The notes below the pieces were generated by a model. That model made no database searches. It was given only the letters and a program-made list of their open reading frames with translations, and was not told the origin of the DNA. Positions 6,050-11,802 of a stretch of 11,802 nt of DNA are shown in pieces. Made by a program: the position numbers and the translations under genes. Numbering within the stretch: the first letter of the stretch is position 1; each line of letters opens with the position of its first letter. Origin of the DNA: Gemmatimonadota bacterium (GTDB lineage Bacteria; Gemmatimonadota; Gemmatimonadetes; Longimicrobiales; Gaopeijiaceae). Location of the stretch: positions 1 to 11,802 of the forward strand of contig PWZC01000207.1 of the NCBI GenBank assembly GCA_003567615.1, read 5' to 3'.

Positions 6050-7057
6050 TCATGGGCCATGGACCTCTCCTGCTGACTCGAGTGATCCAACGCAGCTCAG
6101 GGTGGCCGCGTCTTCCCCCAGGGTGTTGGTAACCGATCGGTCCCGCCAGGGGGACAGCCCATCGTCCGACCCTCCGTCCAGCACCTCCATCCGGTCCAGG
6201 AGGCCCACCAGGGCCACCTCGCAGGCTCGCAGGGCCCCGTCCTCCACCTTGAGGGCAAAGCCCAGTCCCGACCCTCGATCCACACCGCCGTACACACCCT
6301 CCGCACCCAGCTTCGCCACCACCCGGCCGCCGGTGGCCTCCAGGACCGCCGTACAGAGACGTCCGGTTCCCGCCACCTGGAACGGATGTCGGGCCATGGC
6401 CTCCAGGATCACCGATGGACCGGATCCACCCCCGAATGCCGCCCGGCCGAAGCGGGCAAAGGCTCCCGCCAGCGCCGAGAGGGGAAGCGCGAAGCACAAT
6501 ACCCCGCATCCATCGACCCCGGTGGGCAATCGCTCAACCGGGATCCCGGTCCACCGGGACAACTCGGCGATCATACGCTGCTGCACCGGGTGATTCCCGC
6601 GCCGATACCCTTCGGGTGCCCATCCCAGTTGCCGCGCCAGTAGAAGCATACCCCCATGCTTACCCGAACAGTTGTTGTGGATCCGGGACGGGGACTCGCC
6701 CGCAGCCACCAGTTGCCGCGCCGCCTCCCGATTCAGGGGCGGGTGGGGGCCACACTCCAGATCCTCTTCGCTGAAGCCGCCCCGGGTCAGGAGCGAACGA
6801 ACCCGCTCCAGGTGGGCGGGCTCCCCGCCGTGGGACGCGCAACAGACGGCCAGTTCATCCTCGGTAAGTCCCAGCCTCTCCGGGACCCCTTCCTCCACCA
6901 GTGGCAGGGCCTGGAACGGCTTGGCCGCCGAGCGGATGAAGGTGACCAGCTCCGGGGAACCGGTCGAAGCAATCACCCGACCGGAGGGATCCGCCACGGC
7001 CGCATGGACGCGGTGACGGGATTCGTTCAATCCGCTGCGGGTGAGGATCACATCCAT
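6050..7057 (-). CDS. Asparaginase of the Rhizobium etli type (Asparaginase_II family)
   Basis: Predicted to hydrolyse L-asparagine to aspartate and ammonia. It has 335 residues from the ATG at 7057, normal for this family, which is unrelated to E. coli AnsA/AnsB. Conserved blocks are IRSAAKPFQALPL, CCASHGGEPAHLERVRSLL, NNCSGKHGGML, RGNHPVQQ and TGVDGCGV. From memory of the R. etli enzyme, catalytic Ser48, Lys51 and Ser80 match Ser43, Lys46 and Ser75, and zinc ligands Cys135, Lys138 and Cys189 match Cys130, Lys133 and Cys184, all with a constant offset of five. The active site therefore looks intact. The frame is open far upstream, but sequence before MDVILTRSG has no family likeness; an ATG at 7084 is an alternative. 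Only a weak ribosome binding site is seen. It lies 101 bp after the permease gene, the largest gap in the window. Confidence 0.92.
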   Translation of the reverse strand: MDVILTRSGLNESRHRVHAAVADPSGRVIASTGSPELVTFIRSAAKPFQALPLVEEGVPERLGLTEDELAVCCASHGGEPAHLERVRSLLTRGGFSEEDLECGPHPPLNREAARQLVAAGESPSRIHNNCSGKHGGMLLLARQLGWAPEGYRRGNHPVQQRMIAELSRWTGIPVERLPTGVDGCGVLCFALPLSALAGAFARFGRAAFGGGSGPSVILEAMARHPFQVAGTGRLCTAVLEATGGRVVAKLGAEGVYGGVDRGSGLGFALKVEDGALRACEVALVGLLDRMEVLDGGSDDGLSPWRDRSVTNTLGEDAATLSCVGSLESAGEVHGP

Positions 7058-7158
7058 AGCGCTGTTGGTCTCACTTTCGTGCATCCAAGGATGTCCATGG
7101 CCAAGGGGCGTCGCCATGGCCGGATGGGCCACGGGCCGCCGCCGAGTGAACCACCTAC
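7058..7158 (-). other. 101-bp gap between permease and asparaginase genes, with small dyads
   Basis: It holds an inverted repeat CCATGGC (7095-7101) / GCCATGG (7113-7119) with an 11-base loop, and a shorter CATCC/GGATG palindrome at 7082-7093. Neither is followed by a T run on the minus strand, so they do not look like standard intrinsic terminators. No promoter can be named with confidence. This is the most likely place for a transcription break inside the window. Confidence 0.45.
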
Positions 7159-7980
7159 TCAGAATGTCGTCAGCCAGACAACGGTCTCCAGCCAGAGCAC
7201 GCGGGCCCCCACAACCAACAGGAGGACTCCGAATACCCGCCGGAGCACCGCCACCGGCATCCGCCGATTCCAGGCGGCACCCAGCGGCGCCAGGAAGATG
7301 GCTCCGGGGAGCATGGCCACCAGGGCGGGGAGGTGAACGTACCCCAGCGCGCCCGACGGCAGTCCATCCACCCCACTCCCCGCCCAGGCGTATCCGCCCG
7401 TGCCCGCCAGCGAGGCGAAGATCACCAGGACGAGGGAAACGGGTACCACTCGCTCGAGGGGGATCCCACCCCAGCGCAGGAGGATGGGAATGGCCACCAG
7501 ACCTCCCCCGACGCCCAGCACCGCCGAAAAGAAACCGATCATCCCGCCCCCCACCAGTCCAGGACCGAGTCCCACCCCGCGGACGCCCTTCTCGGCTGCT
7601 CCCTCCGGAGACGGAAGGATTCCCAGCAAGCGGGCGGCCATGATCAAGAGAAAGAATCCGAAGGCAGCCTTCAGGACCGCAGCCGGCGACGAGGTAGCGC
7701 CCCAGGCCCCGACGACGGCCCCCATGCCGGCACCCACCGCGAGGGGCCCCAACGGCGGAAGCTCCAGGGCCCCGGCACGGCGGAAGGCCAGGACCCCGGA
7801 CAGGGCGGTGGGAATGATGAGGGCCAGGGAGGTGGCATGGGCCAGAGCGGCCTCGTGTTCCGAGAGGACCATCAGCCCGCTCCACCCGGACCCGGCCATG
7901 AGGAAGTACAGAAACGGGACGACGAGAACACCGCCGCCGATTCCCAGCAGGCCGGAAACCGCGCCCACGACGCCGCCCAT
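7159..7980 (-). CDS. TauE/SafE family membrane permease (putative anion or sulfite/organosulfonate exporter)
   Basis: Integral inner-membrane protein with about eight predicted hydrophobic helices in two homologous halves. Each half starts with the family glycine motif: SGLLGIGGG (9-17) and SAVLGVGGG (152-160). From the ATG at 7980 it has 273 residues, typical for the family. Members have been linked to sulfite, sulfoacetate and other sulfur-compound export, but the substrate cannot be predicted here and no sulfur genes are nearby. The in-frame sequence just upstream reads LTPAAFALAVL, which would complete the first membrane helix; it begins at a CTG at 8013 that overlaps the protease stop as CTGA. 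The true start may therefore be that CTG and add 11 residues. No good ribosome binding site is visible for either start. Confidence 0.9.
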   Translation of the reverse strand: MGGVVGAVSGLLGIGGGVLVVPFLYFLMAGSGWSGLMVLSEHEAALAHATSLALIIPTALSGVLAFRRAGALELPPLGPLAVGAGMGAVVGAWGATSSPAAVLKAAFGFFLLIMAARLLGILPSPEGAAEKGVRGVGLGPGLVGGGMIGFFSAVLGVGGGLVAIPILLRWGGIPLERVVPVSLVLVIFASLAGTGGYAWAGSGVDGLPSGALGYVHLPALVAMLPGAIFLAPLGAAWNRRMPVAVLRRVFGVLLLVVGARVLWLETVVWLTTF

Positions 7981-8009
7981 GAGGACGGCCAGGGCGAAGG
8001 CGGCTGGGG

Positions 8010-9773
8010 TCAGGAGGGATCCACCGTGCCCGGGAGTCCGCCGGCAGGTGATCCTGGCGACAGCCCCACGGACCCTGCCGGGAAGGGCCGCCCGGCCAGA
8101 GTGAAGAGGTCCTCCAGGGAACCGGCCTCCCGCAGGAGATCCAGGGCTCGCTGAAGGGGAAGGTCCCCCTCCACCCTGCTGAGGAATCGGGCCCGTTCAC
8201 CTCCCGCCTGCGAGGCGATCTCCCCGGCCAGTTCCCTCGAGAGGAAGCGGTACACACCCCGGAAGGTCGCCTCATCCAGCTCCACCCCCGCTTCACGGAG
8301 GCGCTCGGCAAGGCGATCCATCTCCGCGGCCGGGAGTCGGAAGTCCGCCGGGTCCACCTCGTTTCGCTGGAGGAAATCCACCGCCTGATTGAAGATGGCG
8401 GTGTTCACCCCACCGGCATGGCGAAACAGCCGCCGGACCGCCTCCTGCTCGGAGACGTCCAGCGTGTCAGGCAGAACGATGAGGTCGGGAACGATGCCTC
8501 CGCCGCCCAGCAGCGTCCGGCCCCCATAGGACGTGACCTTGGGACGGCCCGTCGTATCCGGAATCTGGATGAACTGACCATCCACAGTGAGGGCCAGGCG
8601 AGCACCGTTTGCGGAGGCAGGAGGGGGCGCGGGGGGCTCCGTCGCTTCCTCTCCCGGCTCATGGGCCTCCGGCACGGCGGCGGCGTGGACCGGAGCTTCC
8701 TCCGACTCCATGGGCATCTCGATGGAACGCCCACGCGGCGTGTACCAGCGGGCGGTGGTGAGCTTGAGGACGCTTCCCCCGGTCAGGTTGAAGAGGGTCT
8801 GAACCGACCCCTTCCCAAAGGTGGGTGTGCCCACCACCACGGCCCGATCGTGATCCTGGAGCGCTCCGGAAACGATCTCCGACGCCGACGCACTCCCCCG
8901 ATCCACCAGGATCACCACCGGGGCGTTCCCGAACCGGCTGCCCGCGGTGGTGCGGAAGGTCTGGGTCTGGTTCCGTGCCTGCCCCCGTGTCTCAGCCACC
9001 GTGGCGCCCCGTTCCAGGAAGAGGTCCACGATCCGAATGCTCTGATCCAGCACGCCGCCGGGATTCCCGCGCAGATCCAGGATGAAGGAGCGGGCGCCGG
9101 CGGCCCGGAGGGAATCGGCCGCCGCCTCCAGCTCCCGCGTGGAGGTCTCGCTGAAGACGCCCAGGGGGAGATATCCCACATCGTCTTCCAGGAGTGCCAC
9201 GAAGGGAACGGAGCGGAGCTGTACCCGCTCCCGGGTCAGCGTGAAGTCGATGACCTCATCCACGCCGGGCCGGCGGATGCGCACCTCGGTGTCCGTCCCC
9301 GGACGCCCGCGGAGTACCTGGACCGCCTCCTGCGCCGACCACCCGCGCGTGGACTGCCCATCCACAGCGATGATCTCGTCTCCGGCCCGGATCCCGGCCC
9401 GGGTTCCAGGCGTTCCCGGAAGGGGTCCCACCACCGTGATGTACTCGTCCCGATCCACGATCTCCAGTCCGACCCCGCCGTAATCTCCTTCCGTCTGGAT
9501 GCGGAAGTTCTCGTAGGCGGCGCCATCCATGAGGGACGAATTGGGGTCGCCGAGTCCCTGGATCATGCCGTCGATGGCCGACTGGTAGAGACGGGACCGC
9601 TCCACCGGATCCACGAACCGGTTGGAGATGTGATCCACGATCTCTTCCAGCAGCCGGCTCTGGACGTAGAGGTTGTCTTCCTGCGCCACACCACGCTGCA
9701 GGAACCATCCGCCGGCCATGAGGGCCAGCAGGAGAACGACGACGGGTCCGAAGGGAGAGCGAGTCTGATCCAT
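8010..9773 (-). CDS. Membrane-anchored S41 family C-terminal processing protease (CtpA/Prc type)
   Basis: Serine protease that cleaves proteins in the periplasm, typically from their C-termini. It has 587 residues from the ATG at 9773. An N-terminal signal-anchor helix (about 9-25) is followed by a helical region, a PDZ domain (about 95-185, with GDYGGVGLEI and AGIRAGDEIIAVDG) and the S41 catalytic core. Core motifs are ILDLRGNPGGVL (231-242), the Ser in GSASASEI (Ser296) and the Lys in FGKGSVQ (Lys321, Gln325). The Ser-Lys spacing of 25 matches E. coli Prc. A Pro/Glu/Ala-rich insert and extra beta region (about 354-424) separate YTPRGRSIEMP from GGGGIVPDLIV, which are close together in most family members. 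A helical C-terminal extension (about 437-560) follows. It starts 9 bp after tmk. Substrate unknown. Confidence 0.94.
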   Translation of the reverse strand: MDQTRSPFGPVVVLLLALMAGGWFLQRGVAQEDNLYVQSRLLEEIVDHISNRFVDPVERSRLYQSAIDGMIQGLGDPNSSLMDGAAYENFRIQTEGDYGGVGLEIVDRDEYITVVGPLPGTPGTRAGIRAGDEIIAVDGQSTRGWSAQEAVQVLRGRPGTDTEVRIRRPGVDEVIDFTLTRERVQLRSVPFVALLEDDVGYLPLGVFSETSTRELEAAADSLRAAGARSFILDLRGNPGGVLDQSIRIVDLFLERGATVAETRGQARNQTQTFRTTAGSRFGNAPVVILVDRGSASASEIVSGALQDHDRAVVVGTPTFGKGSVQTLFNLTGGSVLKLTTARWYTPRGRSIEMPMESEEAPVHAAAVPEAHEPGEEATEPPAPPPASANGARLALTVDGQFIQIPDTTGRPKVTSYGGRTLLGGGGIVPDLIVLPDTLDVSEQEAVRRLFRHAGGVNTAIFNQAVDFLQRNEVDPADFRLPAAEMDRLAERLREAGVELDEATFRGVYRFLSRELAGEIASQAGGERARFLSRVEGDLPLQRALDLLREAGSLEDLFTLAGRPFPAGSVGLSPGSPAGGLPGTVDPS

Positions 9774-9782
9774 ATTGGCTCT

Positions 9783-10433
9783 TCAACCCTCGGTCGAACC
9801 GAAGGGTTCCGGGAAACGGGCGCGCAGGACGGACCGGATCCGTTCCTGCACCTCCTCCGATGTCCCCTGGCCGTCCACGACCACGGCATGGGGATCCCCT
9901 GCCGCCAGCGCACGATACCCCTCGTGGATCCGGGTCAGGAACCCCTCCCCCTCCCCCTCGATCCGATCGTCGGTGCGACCCTCACGTCGGCGCCGGGCCG
10001 CCGCACCTGCCGGAGGGAGGTCCAGCACCACCACCAGGTCGGGACGGAGCCCACCGGTGGCGAAGGCATTGAGCTGCCGGGCTCGTTCCAGCCCCAGCCC
10101 TCGCCCCAGCCCCTGGTAGACGAAGGTGGAGTACTCGAAACGGTCCGACAGCATGATCTCACCCCGCGCGAGGGCCGGACGCACCACCTCCCGCACGAAG
10201 GCGGCGCGAGCAGCCAGCATCAGCAAGAGTTCGGATTCGGGTGGGATGGCCAGGTCGCGATGATGGAGCAGCACATGGCGGATCGCCTCTCCCAGACGGG
10301 TCCCGCCGGGCTCCCGCGCCCGGGTCACCGTCAGCCCCAGCGAGGCGAACCAGTCGGCGAGGAGGAGGGCGTGGGTGGTCTTCCCCACGCCCTCCCCCCC
10401 CTCCAGGACCAGGAAGAGCCCGGCCCGGCTCAC
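9783..10433 (-). CDS. tmk: Thymidylate kinase
   Basis: Phosphorylates dTMP to dTDP in the dTTP pathway, in the cytoplasm. It has 216 residues, normal for the family. The P-loop is EGGEGVGKTT (11-20), followed by REPGGTRLGEAIR, the substrate-binding DRFEYSTFVYQG (97-108; usually DRYxDSTxAYQG) and a LID region with RRRREGRTDDRIE (147-159). Arginines in the LID rather than in the P-loop resemble the E. coli-type enzyme. The start is GTG at 10433, overlapping the stop of the inositol phosphate synthase gene as GTGA, which suggests translational coupling. The protease gene follows after 9 bp. tmk more often sits beside holB, so pairing with an inositol gene is less common. Confidence 0.96.
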   Translation of the reverse strand: MSRAGLFLVLEGGEGVGKTTHALLLADWFASLGLTVTRAREPGGTRLGEAIRHVLLHHRDLAIPPESELLLMLAARAAFVREVVRPALARGEIMLSDRFEYSTFVYQGLGRGLGLERARQLNAFATGGLRPDLVVVLDLPPAGAAARRRREGRTDDRIEGEGEGFLTRIHEGYRALAAGDPHAVVVDGQGTSEEVQERIRSVLRARFPEPFGSTEG

Positions 10434-11743
10434 TCGTAGTACTCGAGCCCCAGGTGCGTGAGGGGCTCTTCACCACCCATCCAGCGAAGCGTGTTCTTGA
10501 GCTTCCGATGCTGGATGAAGATGTCGTGCTCGGGGTAGAGCCCCGGCGCCGTCTGGGGGCTCTTGAAGTAGAAGGAGAGCCACTCCTGGATCCCCCCCAT
10601 CCCGGCTCGGGACGCCAGGTCCAGGAAGAGGGCCAGATCCAGCACGATGGGAGCCGCCAGGATCGAGTCCCGGCAGAGGAAGTCCACCTTGATCTGCATG
10701 GGATACCCCATCCATCCCACGATGTCGATGTTGTCCCACCCTTCCTTGTTGTCGCCCCGGGGAGGGTAGTAGTTGATCCGGACCTTGTGGTACAGGTTGC
10801 CGTAGAGCTCCGGATACATGTCGGGCTGCAGGATGTGCTCCAGCACACCCAGCTTCGACTCCTCCTTGGTCTTGAACGAATCGGGATCGTCCAGCACCGC
10901 CCCATCCCGGTTCCCCAGGATGTTGGTGGAGAACCATCCCTGGATCCCCAACATCCGGGTCTTGAGGCCCGGGGCCAGGATCGTCTTCATGAGGGTCTGA
11001 CCCGTCTTGAAGTCCTTGCCGCCGATGGGCACGCCCCGCTCCGCCGCCGCCGCCTCGAGGGCGGGGATGTCCGCTGAGAGGTTCGGAGCCCCGTTGGCGT
11101 AGGGCACGCCCTCCAGGATGGCCGCATATGCATAGATCATGCTGGGGGCAATGGCCGGATCGTTGTTCCGGAGCCCTTCCTCGAAGCTCTCCAGCGTCTC
11201 ATGCACGGGCCCCGGCCGGAGGAAGATCTCCGTGGACCCGCCCCAGACCATGACGAGACGGTCACACCCGTTCTCGTCCCGGAACCGGCGGATATCGTCC
11301 CGAAGCTGTTCGGCCAGCTCCATCTTGGTGGAGCCGGTCTTCACGTTGGGCCCGTCCAGCTTCCGGACATAGGCCGTGTCGAAGACGGCCGGCATGGGCC
11401 GGATCGACCGGAGGAAGTCCTCAATGGGGTCCAGGTGATGACGCTCCAGGACACCTGCGACCCGGGCGCTGTCGTAGCCGTCGTCGGGAATGGGGTCCCA
11501 AGCGCCGAAGACCAGGTCGTCCAGCGCGGTGAGAGGGAGGAACTCGCGGATCAGCGGGGCACGCTTCTCCGTCCGCTTCCCCAGCCGAATCGTGTTCAGC
11601 TGGGTAAGGGATCCAATGAGGGGGGCCAGGCCCTGGCGGGCGGCCTCCACCCCGGCCACCACCGTGGTTCCTACAGCTCCGAATCCAGGCAGCAGAACGC
11701 CGAGACGCCCCTCCGCCGGCTTGATCTCCGGTCGATCGCTCAC
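10430..11743 (-). CDS. myo-Inositol-1-phosphate synthase (inositol-3-phosphate synthase)
   Basis: Converts glucose 6-phosphate to 1D-myo-inositol 3-phosphate using NAD, the entry step for inositol lipids and inositol-derived solutes or thiols. It has 437 residues. The NAD-binding Rossmann motif is LLPGFGAVGTTVVAGVEAAR (17-36). The active-site region shows IGGKDFKTGQTLMKT (240-254) and NGAPNLSADIPAL (217-229), and a conserved block YPPRGDNKEGWDNIDIVGW (326-344) is followed by KVDFLCRDSILAAPIVLDL (352-370). It is longer than the actinobacterial enzyme (about 360 residues) and resembles the longer bacterial type. The start is GTG at 11743, with GGAG eight bases upstream. It is the first gene of the visible series and is coupled to tmk. 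Confidence 0.95.
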   Translation of the reverse strand: MSDRPEIKPAEGRLGVLLPGFGAVGTTVVAGVEAARQGLAPLIGSLTQLNTIRLGKRTEKRAPLIREFLPLTALDDLVFGAWDPIPDDGYDSARVAGVLERHHLDPIEDFLRSIRPMPAVFDTAYVRKLDGPNVKTGSTKMELAEQLRDDIRRFRDENGCDRLVMVWGGSTEIFLRPGPVHETLESFEEGLRNNDPAIAPSMIYAYAAILEGVPYANGAPNLSADIPALEAAAAERGVPIGGKDFKTGQTLMKTILAPGLKTRMLGIQGWFSTNILGNRDGAVLDDPDSFKTKEESKLGVLEHILQPDMYPELYGNLYHKVRINYYPPRGDNKEGWDNIDIVGWMGYPMQIKVDFLCRDSILAAPIVLDLALFLDLASRAGMGGIQEWLSFYFKSPQTAPGLYPEHDIFIQHRKLKNTLRWMGGEEPLTHLGLEYYE

Positions 11744-11802
11744 TTGAGCTTCTCCGTTTGTTGTTCGGTTTGCGGGGGAGGGCCCGGCGGCGCCGTTCCC
11801 TC
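11744..11802 (-). other. Leader of the inositol phosphate synthase gene (edge of window)
   Basis: Only 59 bp are visible. A ribosome binding site GGAG lies at 11752-11755 on the minus strand. The rest is a GC-rich segment (GGCGCC, GGGCCC) followed by an A-rich stretch before the start. No promoter can be recognised in so short a piece, and whether the operon begins here is unknown. Confidence 0.4.

Noticed and set aside
4135..6132. A 665-codon plus-strand open frame opposite the CMD-like and obg genes
   Set aside because: It is antisense to confidently identified genes, shows no recognisable domain and has the composition expected of a shadow frame in GC-rich DNA.
7058..8311. Upstream extension of the asparaginase frame to a 753-residue protein
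   Set aside because: The extra 418 residues overlap the permease and protease genes in another frame and resemble nothing; the asparaginase family begins at about MDVILTRSG.
8418..10439. A 673-codon plus-strand open frame opposite the protease and tmk genes
   Set aside because: Antisense to two clear enzymes with intact motifs; no domain likeness. Long shadow frames are common at this GC content.
1..11802. CIRCE operator, CRISPR array, tRNA or insertion sequence
   Set aside because: No TTAGCACTC/GAGTGCTAA pair, no regularly spaced repeats, no tRNA-like cloverleaf and no transposase-like protein were seen on either strand by eye.

Overview
The window is GC-rich (roughly two thirds G+C by eye) and all eleven genes lie on the minus strand, so transcription runs from high to low coordinates. 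The content is mostly conserved bacterial housekeeping. No mobile elements, tRNAs, rRNAs or CRISPR arrays are visible. A bacterial myo-inositol-1-phosphate synthase of about 437 residues, hrcA directly followed by dnaJ, and an S41 protease with a Pro/Glu-rich insert all suggest a high-GC, non-actinobacterial lineage. Gemmatimonadota is my best guess, but it is an inference from protein style and not a placement.

Layout in transcription order. (1) 11743-9783: myo-inositol-1-phosphate synthase and thymidylate kinase (tmk), joined by a GTGA stop/start overlap. (2) 9773-6050: a membrane-anchored S41 C-terminal processing protease, a TauE/SafE-type permease and an Rhizobium etli-type asparaginase, with a 101-bp gap before the asparaginase. 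(3) 6033-3038: a two-domain carboxymuconolactone-decarboxylase-like protein, the ribosome-assembly GTPase Obg and the DNA-uptake/recombination protein DprA, separated by very short gaps or overlaps. (4) 3041-1: a HemW-like protein, the heat-shock repressor HrcA, and the 5' part of dnaJ, which leaves the window inside its first zinc-finger repeat. Spacings of 1 to about 29 bp suggest one or a few long operons. The breaks most likely to hold separate regulation are 7058-7158, 1670-1724 and 498-583.

Three things stand out, all in the heat-shock end. The HemW-like protein has lost the CxxxCxxC cluster motif, the GGGTPS motif and the HNxxYW heme motif, while its C-terminal half and its place in the operon are kept. 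It therefore looks like a radical-SAM pseudoenzyme. The DnaJ J-domain reads PPD where the invariant HPD should be, inside a run of seven identical bases, so it is either a real loss of the DnaK-stimulating histidine or a base error. A 35-bp two-tier dyad symmetry sits exactly between the hemW-like stop codon and hrcA, and no CIRCE element is visible anywhere. I see no clearly novel multi-gene system; the interest lies in these individual anomalies.
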